Assembly (NCBI GenBank): GCA_014058105.1
Contig: JACGCM010001166.1
Span: forward strand, 186,001-250,000
Length of the DNA: 64,000 nucleotides
Reading direction: 5' to 3'
From: Kingdonia uniflora
Taxonomy: Eukaryota > Streptophyta > Magnoliopsida > Ranunculales > Circaeasteraceae
The position numbers and the translations under genes are program-made. Below, in pieces: positions 9,500 through 19,962 of the stretch (position 1 is the stretch's first letter; each line of letters begins with the position of its first letter). The notes beneath the pieces were generated by a model. The model was given only the letters and a program-made list of their open reading frames with translations. It had not been told where the DNA came from and did no database searches.

Positions 9500-12400
9500 G
9501 CCTAATCCCAAAGGTGTTGCTGATACGCCGAGTCTGTTTGACGTCGTTAGTCAAGAAGGAAATGAACTGAACAAAGTTCTTGGAGAACTAGGTATCCGCA
9601 GAGAGAAGAGGCTGAACTCTATAGTTGGAAAAGTGTAGTGAACTTATCAGAATCGAGCTATGGCTACTTCTGGTTCTGCTTATCATGACATTATGGAGAT
9701 TCTTGCCTGTGTTGCGGGTACTTCGAGTATCCAAACTTGACGACCTAAAGGAAAAAAGGGTGTTGCCCCTTTCGGAGCAAACAACTCTTGCACAGACGTC
9801 GCAGGTGGAGACTGAGGTGGTGGATGCTACTGTAAATGTGGCACCTCCTCTGAAGAAGCAGAAACAAGAGTCCGGGAAAGATAGCCGAGCTTCTTCAAAG
9901 GTGGTTAATCTCAAAGCGGTAGAGCAGGAGGCGCTAGAGTTGGCAAAGCGTGATCCAATACGCCTAGATACTCAAATTCAATCCAGTATATCACAGGTAT
10001 GCATGATGATTATATCTGTTTAAGTAATGATCCGATCTGCAATACTACTTTGTTGTATTTGTGGTACAGCTTTCTATTGCTTGGAGATCAGCCGTGGAGG
10101 TGCTAAAGGTAGCTGTTGCGGAGCATACTGAGCATAATATAGAGAATGTAGCATTGAATGAATAGTTGAATGAGTAAACTACGCTATGTGAGCAGTTGCA
10201 GAAGGAGAAGGCTTTATGGTCGGAGCAGCTGGAGCGTGAGAAAACTTTGCAGAAGAAGCAGTTCGAGATAGAGATTGTTGTGTTGAAGGAAGAGCTCAAA
10301 ACAGATGGTAAAAAAGCTCTTGACAGTGTGGTGGCTGCATGAAATAGTCTGATTCAGGCCTTTTACTTCTGGGGGTTGAGGAAAGATGATGTCAATCTTG
10401 CTATTGCTGGGAAGTATGGTGAGATAATTTTCCTAGAGGAGGATGCCTCTCCAGTGGCTGAACGACCTTCTGAGCAAACCCCGGCTCCTCCAGTGGCTGA
10501 TGATATAACCAAGGAGGTAACAAGGGCTAATTTTTGATTATGTAGTTGTAACATAGTTCAGGGACTTGTTTGGTCAAATTTGTCCTTTGTATTGGTGATA
10601 GAACTATTTTTGCTGAGACTTAAATTTTTTGCGGTTGCTATTGATATATGTTGTTTTGATGGTGAATGTATAATTTGTATGTAGGAGGTAGTTCATTTGA
10701 GGGGGAAAGTGAGCGAGATGGAGAAGGCCTTGAGTCGAGCAAGGGATTTTATCAATCGTAAACAGGTACACAATAAACTTGAATATGAGAGACGTCTTCA
10801 TAAATCTAACTTTGATAACACCATTAGGGAGCTATTCGAACTTCAATGTAGATATGGGAAGGTAAAAATTGAGAGGGGCGAGGTTTTACGGAAAGAGAGC
10901 GATAGGTTTATCTTATTCCAAAAATCCCTTAAGGATAAGCAGTTCGTAGATGAGAGTGATAAGTTAGAGTGTCAAAGGTCGTTATTGTTTTTGACACTTT
11001 ACTTTGAGGCCAAAGTTGATAGTGAGCGGGGCCTGAAGGAGGCCTACTTAGGACTGTAGTGCCAGATTCAGCCCGGGTGAAATTCTTAACGCAAGAAGTG
11101 CGTAATTTTCATAGCATAGAGGCGAAAAGATACTTAGCTCGGGCTGGTGTATCAATCATATGGGGGGTATAGGTATAATACCTGATGAGCTTAACTTTTG
11201 TAGGGGCAAAGAATGATGAGGATCCTTTTTTTCAATATAAAGAAGGAAGATAGAAGGGTCCAGACACAATTAGAAAATGATCTGAGGCATGCTCGTGACG
11301 AACTGGAGCTATGCAAGGATCATAATGCATGTCTGGAGATGGAAAAGGTAGAGTGCAATAAGTTGTTACAGAGCTCGGAGAAGAGAGTGAAGCAATTAGA
11401 AGTGTGCTTACTAGATACACAGAAACATCTGCAAGTTTCCCAATCGCGTTTGAAGAAGTACCTTACTCCAAAGCGGGAAAAACGTGTTGTTAAAATAGAC
11501 TATGAACGTCAGATAGCTGATATGATCGAATTTTATGGGGGCGAGCTCGAGAGAGTAGAAAATGAATTTAGACGTTATATCTCGAGCTGTGGAAAAGATG
11601 TTGATATAGAGAATGATAAATTTGAAAATATGTGGTTTGCAAAAGGTAATGAGGGTGGAGGAGCTTTGACCTCGAGACCGCGAGCTGAAGGGAAGATCTG
11701 TTACCTCGCACATGGCCTAAGACTCGGCATCAAGAGGTTGTAATCTTCGATGAACCTCTGCAAGTAGATGTGAGTAGTAGTAGGGTTCCATCATAAGCCA
11801 ACTAAACTGTGGCATATAATTGTGTTCTGCATAATGTAGTTGATTTGTGTACCATAGCTTGATGTTGTAACAAATATTGTTGAATAATATGTCTTGTTTG
11901 CATGAATATATGTTGATAGATGTATGCCCTTTGTACTTTGTTCTTTTAGGCTGATGTCGATGAGCAGAATGAACTCTCTGCTTCAAATAAAGAATTGATC
12001 GTAGAATTGCAGCAGTGTTCGTTGGCGGTTGAAAATACGACCTTGTTGAACTTGAAGTCGGAGGCTGATATATTGGAGCTGCAGAGTCGCTTGAATGCTG
12101 TGACTATAGAGTTTTCAAGTAAGGATGTAGAGATATTGACTGCCCATAATGAAGCCAAGTTGTGGAAAGAGTATTTAAAGAAGAAAAAATTAGAGACCAT
12201 GACTGCGAACCAACAAGTCTTGGATCTTTCGAGTACGATTGAAAAATAGAAAAACGATCTGTTGTATCATCAGTCGGTAGTAACAGATAATGTTGATCTC
12301 TTAAAGAGGCGAGATGCTGAACTACACAATATGCGAGAGCGTCTAAAAAAGCTGAGCTGGGATTTGCGTGAGGCTCGAGATTTGTGTCAGAGAAAAAGTG

Positions 12401-13065
12401 ATCGTGCCAAAACTCACGAGGAAATATGTTCCAAGAGAAATCTAGAGCTGAATGAAACAATCAATAAGTGTAACTCACGGATTGCTGATCTTGACCAGGT
12501 AAAACAAGCCTTGATACTAGAGTGTATGCAAGGTAATGAAGTTTACAAGGAGCTCCATGTGAAGTATAAGAAGTCGCAATAGTTGGTGGAGGCAGCGGAT
12601 AATGATAGCGATTGTAAGGAGTTGCTTGAGAAGTTATAACTCATGAAGTAGGAGATGAGTCTTAGTGTGTAGGCAACGAAGCAATATAGAGGCTCGTTGT
12701 TGAAGGAGAAAGAGTCTATGGTGGATCGATGCAAGGGTCTTGACAACGAGCTAAACAAAGTGAAGACCGAGCTGTGTGAAGTTATGCTGCTGACTGCAAA
12801 TAATGCTTCATTGCGTACTATTGTTATGTTGTATGCGGATGTAAAGACATTGTGGCAAGAGCATGATTCGATCTTGGCTGCTTTGATTGAACACGGTATG
12901 GAGTATGACATGCAGCTAGCATGGTTATCATATATAGATAATCTGATGTCGAGAGTTACGGAGCTGTTAAATGCGTCACCTACTGTAGTTGATACTGTTA
13001 TACCTTTCCCTGCATTACTTTCGTCTGGTCCTGGGAAAAGTTCAAATGTTATACGCCCGAAGTGA
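9500..13065 (+). pseudogene. Antisense gene, long coiled-coil region
   Basis: Open blocks at 9625-10023, 10070-10340, 10697-11059, 11213-11743, 11995-12249, 12262-12582 and 12697-13065 encode mostly charged heptad-type sequence, for example ELELCKDHNACLEMEKVE. Sequence between blocks is richer in T and bounded by GT and AG. A C-terminal globular patch with PFPALLSSGPGKSSN ends at 13065. Such proteins may form filaments or bind partners, but nothing shows what this one does. Confidence 0.55.
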
Positions 13066-13174
13066 GAAGAATAGTTAACTGTAATTAGACAGAGTGTAAA
13101 TATGTCTTTGTTGTATAAAAAATGTTAATCGTTGAGTAAACAAATGTTTTTGTTTTTGTTCTCTCTATGAATTG

Positions 13175-13872
13175 TCGAATTGGGTGAACCAATAAACGAC
13201 CATGTAGAGATATATGACTGGAGTGATGTTGTATTCTCTTTTGTATAGGTCGAATTGAACAAGTCAATAAGCAACCATAAAGATATGCATTGAATGTTAA
13301 ATAGCTGTATAGAGTCTCGACCAGGTCGAATTGATTGACTCAATAAGCGACCCTCGGGAGAGCGTGTATACTGGAAGAGCTATGTCGCAGTTCTCAGTTA
13401 CAGGTCAAATTGAGCATATAAATAAGTGACCGTAATGAGATGTATTGAATATGACATAGCTGTATAGTGCATCTCTGCCAGATCGAATTAATTAACTCAA
13501 TAAGCGACCCTCGAAGAGCGTGTATATTTGAATAGCTATGTTATAGGTCTCAGTTACTGGTCGAATTGAACGTATCAATGAGCGACTGTAATGAAATGTA
13601 TTGAATATGGCATAGCTGTATAGTGCATCTCTGCCAGATTGAATTGATTGACTCAATAAGCGACCCTCGAAGAGCGTGTATATTTGAATAGCTATGTTGT
13701 AGGTCTCAGTTACTGGTCGAATTGAGCGTATCAATAAGCGACTGTAATGAAATGTATTGATTATGGTATAGCTATATAGTGCATCTCTGCCAGATCGAAT
13801 TGATTGACTCAATAAGCGACCCTCGGAGAGCCTGTATATTCAAATAGCTATGTTGTAGTAATTCTCTGGTAT
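13175..13872. repeat. Tandem array, nine 78-bp units in 156-bp dimers
   Basis: The word TCGAATTG, followed some 8 bases later by TCAATAAGCGACC or a near match, starts at 13175, 13250, 13326, 13405, 13483, 13561, 13639, 13717 and 13795. Spacing is 75, 76, 79, then 78 bases. Alternate units are more alike (GACTCAATAAGCGACCC against GTATCAATAAGCGACTG), so the higher-order repeat is 156 bp. It lies in the 3' untranslated part of the Tat element, a known seat of tandem repeats in this lineage. Confidence 0.93.
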
Positions 13873-13956
13873 ATAGGTAGAAATGTTTGAATTGAGTAGA
13901 CTTGCAAGATGGTGAAAAAGGTACTTTATTGAATAATATCGGATATTATAGCATGT

Positions 13957-15190
13957 TTATCTTCGATACAGCTTCAATCGATGGGTATTCCACGGATTAG
14001 GAATAGGTATACCTTCATATGTACTGATATCGTAGGATCCTAAACCACTTGTGCCAGTTACGATAAACGGACCTTCCCAATTGTCTGCTAGCTTTCTAGC
14101 ATTAGGTGTTTTATGATGTTGTGGGATTTCTCTGAGAACGAGGTCTTTAACTTTGAATTCTCAGTGTCGAGCACGCTTATTATAAGATCGGGACAGCGCA
14201 AGCTGATATCTTCCAAGATTAACAAGGGCTTTATCACGTGTTTCTTCGATCAAATTCAGATTGCATGCGATCTGAAACTCATTTTCTTCATCTGTCATCT
14301 CGCGATCACGTATTGGATGATAATATTGAGTGGGAATGATGGCTTCAGTCCCGTAGGCCAGTAAAAATGGAGTACAGCCTGTTGTTGTTTTAGGAGTTGT
14401 TTGGTAGACCCAAAGTACATCTGGTAACTCGTTCACCCAGTTCCCCTTTTTGTCGTCTAAACGCTTCTTGATGTCATCCATAATAGTTCGATTAGTAATC
14501 TCAGCTTGTCCGTTTCCCTGTGGATAATAAGGATTGGATGGGGAATGAATGATATCGTGTTCATTGAGGAATGCGACAATTTTAGAGCCAACGAACTGTG
14601 GTCCATTATCAATTCTGATAAAGTATGGTCTGCCGAATTAGATAATAATGTTCTCCCAGATAAATCTGATGACTTTGTCTTCTCGGGTTCGGCACAGCGA
14701 GACTGCTTCTACCCATTTATTGAAGTAATTTGTAGCGACCAACAAATGTTTTCGATTTTCTGGTGTTGTAGGAAACTCTCCTACGAGATCGAGAACTCGT
14801 CGTCTAAATGGCCAAGTGACTTGGCTCGAGTGTAGTTCAAGTACTGGAGCTCTTATATTAGGTCCATACCGCTGACAAGCATCACACTTACTAGCATATT
14901 CGATTGCCTATGCTTTCATCTTAGGCCAAAATATTCCTTGAGTTAAAGTTCTGTTTAGAAGAGATCGTCCTGCTACATGGGATCCCCACGTGCCTTCGTG
15001 TAGATCGTGCAAGAATTGTTGTGCTTCTTTGTCAGATAGACAAAGGAGGTATAGACCGGTGACCAAAATTTTGTATAGGAGATTTTCCTGAACAATGTAT
15101 ATTCGAGCATTGTTAATAAATCTCCGCCGCTTTATAGGATCCTCAGGAAGTGGACCGTCGAATTTATTTTGAGGTCCGATGTATGTAATG
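13957..15190 (-). pseudogene. Tat element integrase
   Basis: The minus-strand reading contains a CDACQRYG zinc-binding remnant, then the catalytic core with VATNYFNKWVEA, RIDNGPQFVGSK and GNGQAEITNRT, then KKRLDDKKGNWVNELP and LLAYGTEAIIP. It ends at a TAA at 13957-13959 after the chromo-less tail GLGSYDISTYEGIPIPN. The first catalytic aspartate (usually VAIDYF) is asparagine here (plus 14728-14730, a G-to-A change on the coding strand). The open part is 14161-14481. It would insert the element's cDNA if intact; it is not. Confidence 0.85.
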
Positions 15191-15195
15191 AAAGG

Positions 15196-15675
15196 TTAAA
15201 AATTAATGGTGTTGGACATGATGGTGTTAATGCTGGGATTAGAAATGATATCGATTTTTAAGTAACGAACTTCTGATCCAAAGACACCAGGAAGGTAAGT
15301 GAGTGCATCTGCATGTCTATTTTCCCCCCTTGGGAAATGTTCCAGAGAAATTGTCAAAAATTTGCTCATTCGTTCGACCACTGCAGCAGTATAGTTGACC
15401 ATTCCCCCATTGATTTGATATACGCCTGTGTAATGGTTGACGATTAGTAATGAATCTATATAGACAGAGAGCTCTTCTACACCCAGTATGAGTGCCATGT
15501 CCAAGCAATGAATTAATGCCTCATATTCTGCCTTATTATTGGATGCTTCAAAATTGAGGTGAATGGATTTTTCAAGCCGATCATTGGAAGGAGTAATAAC
15601 GACAATCCCAATTCCAGATCCGACTAGTCTGACAGAGCCGTCGGTCAAAGTTGTCAATCTTTCATTGTTACCCAA
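15196..15675 (-). pseudogene. Tat element archaeal-type RNase H (second RNase H)
   Basis: A 159-residue open frame with TLTDGSVRLVGSGIGIVV, FEASNNKAEYEALIHCL and LSVYIDSLLIVNHY. These carry the first Asp, the Glu and the second Asp of the RNase H active site. This extra domain between the classical RNase H and integrase is the hallmark of Tat/Ogre elements. The C-terminal part reads LEHFPRGENRHADALTYL. The frame is intact here, although neighbours are not. Confidence 0.88.
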
Positions 15676-15699
15676 TATGATTTATCTTTTGACTGGTCC

Positions 15700-16250
15700 G
15701 TGAGCCATTCATCTTTTTAACCAATAAAATCTTCTTCCCAATCAGGATCTTCTACTGGAAAGTCTGCTAGAAAATCTTCTACGGCTTAATCTTTTTCGGA
15801 ATGAGGTGGTTCAAAATGTATATCGTGCTCCCTGAGGGTTACTGACCATTGTTGGATACGTTGAGATTTTTCCCGCTTAGATAAGATTTCGCGGAGTGGA
15901 TAGTTCGTCAAAACACGAATAGTATGAGCTTGGAAGTACTGTTTTAATTTCTGGGATGTATAGATAAGAGCAAGAAGAATCTTCTTGATTTTGGTGTATC
16001 TCGTTTCAGCGGGAGTCAGAGTTTTTCTAATAAATTAGACTGGTTTCTCAGTCCTTTCTTCGAGTCAGAGAAGAACGGAGCTGAGAGATGTATCCGTGAT
16101 AGATAGGTATACTGTGAGTTCTTCTCTATTTGCTGGTGTGCTCATAAATGGTGGTTTGCCCAAATAATGTTTGAGTTCAAGGAAAGCCACTTCGCATTGG
16201 TCTGTCCATTCGATCTTGAAATCTTTCTTTGATTTTCCTCATGATGTACC
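15700..16250 (-). pseudogene. Tat element classical RNase H
   Basis: Minus-strand reading with TLTPAETRYTKIKKILLALIY, then a HTIRVLTNYPLREIL segment and a WSVTLREHDIHFEP segment, in the order seen after reverse transcriptase in Ty3/gypsy polyproteins. Several stops, mostly TAG and TAA replacing Gln or Arg codons, interrupt it, and no long frame is open. It is placed between the reverse transcriptase and the archaeal-type RNase H. Confidence 0.75.
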
Positions 16251-17050
16251 TCATTTTAACAGATCGAATAAAGGTCGACATCTGTATGAAGACTTGGATA
16301 CAAATCTGTTTAGTGCTGTAATCTTCCCGGCTATCTTCTGAAAGTCCTTCTTTGTCTTTGGTGAAGGCATAGTTAAGAGAGCTCGTATGTTTGACGGATC
16401 GGCTTCAATCCCTCTTTTGCTTATTAGATGGCCCAAAAATTTCCCGGATTGAACGCCGAATTGGCACTTATCGAGATTTAAACTCATCTTATAAGATCAC
16501 AAAATCTCGAAAGTTGCTAGCAAATTTGTAAGATGATCCTCTCTCTTGAGACTTTTGCAGAGCATATCATCAATGTAAACCTCCATTGTTTTACCGAAAT
16601 GGTCTTTGAACATCTTTATCATCAATCATTGATAGGTAGCGCTGGCATTTTTCAAGCCGAAAGGCATGACATTATAGCAATATAGACCTTGTTCAGTGAT
16701 GAACGCAGTCTTGCCTTGATTTTCATCATATTATATCCTGATGCAGCTTCCATCATTGAGAGAAATTTGTGCCCTACCGCAGAATCGAGCAGATGATTAA
16801 TGACCGGAAGTGGAAAGCTATCATTCGAGGTGTGTCGATTGAAATCCATAAAATCAACACAGACTCTGATTTTTCCATTCTTTTTTGGGACTGCGACAAT
16901 GTACGAGATCCAGTCCGGGTAAATAGCTTTGTGAATAAAACCGACCTCGATCAATTTGTCGATCTCTTTATTCACTTCGTTTCACAGTTTTGGGGCTAGA
17001 GTTAGTTGCTTTAGTTTGATCGGTTCTGCTTTATCTTTCAACCCTAGCTT
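16251..17050 (-). pseudogene. Tat element reverse transcriptase
   Basis: Frames 16652-16975 and 16251-16487 give IDKLIEVGFIHKAIYPDW, VAVPKKNGKIRVCVDF and SFPLPVINHLLDSAVG, then after a gap the active site EVYIDDMLC (YIDD at plus 16566-16577), and LNLDKCQFGV and FLGHLISKRGIEADP. These are the ordered fingers, palm and connection motifs of gypsy reverse transcriptases. In-frame stops and frame changes between blocks make it a relic, although YIDD itself is preserved. Confidence 0.9.
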
Positions 17051-17335
17051 GTGGCATGCTATAGCGGGATCAATCCTTGGCATTATGTAAAATGTCCATG
17101 CAAAGACATCACTGTTATCTGTGAGGAAGTGTATGATATTTGAGTGTTCCTCCGTGCTCAAGAGAGTTCTAATGTGAGTTCATCTTTGCGCGCCATTGAT
17201 CTCGACGTACTCTGCTAGTTCGACATTTGGTAACTAAGGTTCTGCTGGAATTGACTGCTGTAATTGATATGCAGGAGTTGTTGTAGCTGGCTTAGCTTCA
17301 ATAGAAATAGTGTTATCGCAAGCTCAAGCCAATTT

Positions 17336-17686
17336 CTAGCTTCCTTTGATTTCGTAGATCCCTCCTTTCCAGCCAAATCGTAATGTCTGATGATATGTAG
17401 AGGGAATAGCTTTCATGTTATCCAACCATGGTCGCCCCATAATGCCCAAGTAACGAGATTTGGTCTTGATGACGTAAAAGACTACGTCAAGTGTGACTGG
17501 TCTGGCTGTGATGGGAAGTATGATTTTCCCTACACGTTCTTCCATAGAGCCGTTGAATCCAGAGACATTGATGTCACTTGGTTCGACCTTGTCTGCTAAG
17601 CCTATTTGGTCGATTGTGCTCTGGAAAATTAGTTTGATCCTGCTGCCAGTATCTACCATCATCGTATGTAGAACTATGTTCTTCAT
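17336..17686 (-). pseudogene. Tat element aspartic protease
   Basis: A 116-residue open frame with the retropepsin active site MMVDTGSRIKLIF near residues 9-21, then VSGFNGSMEERVGKIILPI and YLGIMGRPWLDNMKAIPST. The DTGS motif and the ILGRPWL-type C-terminal motif match gypsy proteases. It would cleave the Gag-Pol polyprotein. Sequence 17050-17336 links it to reverse transcriptase without an open frame. Confidence 0.85.
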
Positions 17687-19201
17687 TTTAACATGATCAT
17701 CAGTGCATCATAGTGTGAAAAGTTGACGAGATGAACATCACAGTCTTCAAAAGAAATCCCAGCTCGTCGATTGTTGGATTTTGGCAACAAGCAAGCTTCT
17801 TTATCTATCATTGTCAGATCATGGCATTGTCCGACGCGCCTATGCTTGGATCTGTTGGAGTTTTTGATTGCTTGAGTCTCGATAAAGTAAAAGTGTTTTT
17901 CTTCATTTGTTTCGCCAACTTGGACGATCTTGACGTCAGTCTTACAGCTGCCATCCCTACAACTTTCAATGTCAACAATATACTCAAGCATTCGACCCTG
18001 TGCAAATATACTCTGGAGAAGAAATATCAGTGTGAAACACCGCTCCATGTCATGATGTTGAATATGGTGGTGAATACAGTATGGTTGGCTGGAAGGGTGA
18101 TGCGCTGAGGTCTTAGCTCCTCAGTTGTCAGTCGCTCGAGGTTGATAAAGTTGTTGGCCTTCTCAATCATATCCTCCAACATTAGTGTTTTGTTGAGAAC
18201 CAGGTGCTCCTTGACTCATCCATCTATGAGCAGTGCATTGGTAAAAGTGGAGATTGTGGTCTTCTTGTCGAGGTTGTCAATTTTCTGAGCTAGTTCGAAA
18301 AATTTTTGGTAAACGTCTCCAATTTTTTGTATGGTGCCTGCTTGAGGCTGAACAAAGAGTAAAGACTCTCCTTGTCTTTATTGTGTGAATAGTTTTTGAC
18401 AAACAGTTTGCGAAGTTGTTTAAAAGTGAAGATAGACCCTTCGCTTAGCGTGTAAAACCATCGCAGGGGTACGCCCTTTAAACTAGTCGGGAAGAGACGG
18501 CAGAGGATGTGATTGGATGTCGAATGTAGCCCTAAAGAATCCTGAAATTCTTGGACGTTCTCCACAGGATCTCCACCCTTGTATTTCTAAATCTTTGAAG
18601 TATGAAAACTGGTGGGTACTTCCTCGTCCAGCAACTCTTGTATGAGCGGGCTCTTCTGTAATTTAGTATAGCTGCTTCTTCCAGTGAGTATTTAGCATCT
18701 AACAGCTTCTGGATGCGTTTGTCCACCTATTCCGGAGTGAGATGTTGTCAAGACGTGATAGCTCGTCTTGTTGCTCGTCCTCCTAGTGGATTGTGCTATC
18801 CTATTGCTTCGCCCATGTGATCATAGACCAAAATTTGAGGTTTTTCTCTGTTTTGTTCCTCTTGTTGTTACAGATCGATTATTTCTCTGGTGGGTAATTA
18901 TGGATTGACATGACCTGGAGGTGGGACTAGCTCTTACTGAATTTGGGGAAGTGCTAGATTTCGTCCTTGATATCCCAGGCGATCATGGACTGATATCCTC
19001 GAGGTTACAGGCAGAGCGTTCTGTTGTCTCAGATTTGCTGTTATTTGAGCTTTAAGTGCTCTGATTATGTCCTGCATTCTGGCAAGCTATTTCTCTAGTT
19101 TTATTCGTCGTTCGGCTTCTGCTTGCACAGTTGTTCACAGATCCATCACTCCTTCAGCAGCGTCAAGCAGGACGTTGTGTGATTTTTCTTGATTTGCCAT
19201 C
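17687..19201 (-). pseudogene. Tat element Gag
   Basis: Gag starts at a minus-strand ATG at 19199-19201 (MANQEKSHNVLLDAAEG) and runs toward 17687. Core capsid motifs are in the frame at 18290-18565: RLFPTSLKGVPLRWFYTL and FKQLRKLFVKNYSHNKDK. The frame at 17683-18048 covers the C-terminal part. At least eight internal stops are seen. It should have formed the virus-like particle. The start is just inside the priming site, as expected for a gag ORF. Confidence 0.82.
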
Positions 19202-19261
19202 CTTAAAAAAAATATGAATTCAGAAAAACTGGATCGGAGAACGTAGAGTGTATGCTTCGTT

Positions 19262-19279
19262 CCCACAGATGGTTCCAAA
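19262..19279 (-). other. Primer-binding site of the Tat element
   Basis: In element orientation the 5' LTR is followed by TTTGGAACCATCTGTGGG, close to the TGGCGCCGTCTGTGGGA priming site common in Tat-type elements. This fixes the element's orientation and the inner border of the 5' LTR. Confidence 0.7.
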
Positions 19280-19957
19280 TATAATAGCCTATTTTTTGTA
19301 TTGGACTAAGATAGTGCCTTACACCCTTGAAATATAGAATATTAACTAGGAACTATAAGTAATTAACACAAGTTTTAGCATGGAAAACCCTTGAATGGGT
19401 TATAAACCACGACCTCCTAAGGATTTCTGAAAGAATGGTATTTATATAGATGCTAGCTATTACAAAGAGAAAGAGATTGGATATCTGAGTTTTGGTAGGG
19501 ATCACTTTCTCTAAGAGTTTTGTAGATGATAATGGCCCTCCTGGATCCTGATCTCCCAGTCTCTTTTTATAGGTCTTATAATATGACCGTTATTACTTTA
19601 ATGAGGAACGTTAGAATATCAGGTTTGATGAGTCTTTTATGAGGTCTCTTGTAACGTCTTGTTATCTGATACTTGTTGATCTTGTAACGGATCTCTTGAT
19701 GATCTTAGCTGTAACTTCAGACTGTTGGTGAAGATGTGATTTCTAGAAAAGATCGTATGTATACGTTCTGTTGATGGATATCTGAGTGCCTTCTGCAGTA
19801 CGATGTTACTAGATGCTTCAATATCCTCAAACTGTAGATGAGGCCATCTATATTATAATCTGCTTGCTCTCAGTCCTTGGTTGGTTATCAGTATGTTTAT
19901 ACGAACTATGTGAGCTCGAATATCGGGCTTAGTATGAGGATTATAAATAAGCCCTTA
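19280..19957 (-). repeat. 5' LTR of the Tat element
   Basis: A 678-bp copy of the LTR, matching the split copy at 3944-6453 with scattered substitutions. The plus-strand left tip is TATAATAGCC (TG changed to TA) and the right tip lacks the final CA, ending CCCTTA directly before the GTAAC target duplication at 19958-19962. Confidence 0.9.
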
Positions 19958-19962
19958 GTAAC

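Larger units (their letters stand above)
6802..13065 (+). pseudogene. Antisense coiled-coil gene of the Tat element, apparently with introns
   Basis: A plus-strand gene lies opposite to the retrotransposon's own genes, between integrase and 3' LTR, where Tat elements often carry extra or antisense ORFs. Coding blocks are separated by stretches with donor- and acceptor-like borders, for example 9412-9499, 9996-10069, 10516-10684, 11100-11203 and 11769-11949. A globular part of about 250 residues comes first, then some 900 residues rich in Glu, Lys, Arg, Leu and Gln with heptad character. Several stops (8947, 12247, 12580, 12637) suggest decay. The function of such proteins is unknown. Alternative: a captured host gene. 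The splice calls are by eye. Confidence 0.65.
3944..19957 (-). mobile_element. Tat-type Ty3/gypsy retrotransposon with antisense gene
   Basis: The two ends match over about 680 bp: 3944-6453 minus a LINE insert, and 19280-19957. The element is flanked by GTAAC at 3939-3943 and 19958-19962. On the minus strand the order is 5' LTR, priming site, gag, protease, reverse transcriptase, RNase H, a second archaeal-type RNase H, then integrase, ending at 13957. The extra RNase H and long 3' region mark the Tat/Ogre lineage. Between pol and 3' LTR lie 7.5 kb holding a 78-bp tandem array, a plus-strand coiled-coil gene and a long hairpin. Pol carries many stops, so the element is not autonomous now. 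Length is 16.0 kb, or 14.2 kb without the LINE. Confidence 0.9.

Noticed and set aside
12104..12911. Minus-strand ORFs of about 120 residues
   Set aside because: Shadows of the plus-strand coiled-coil gene; Ser/Phe-rich, as expected for the complement of Glu/Lys codons.
13492..13812. Minus-strand ORF with two internal repeats
   Set aside because: It only reads through the 78-bp tandem array; repetition of the peptide follows from the DNA repeat.
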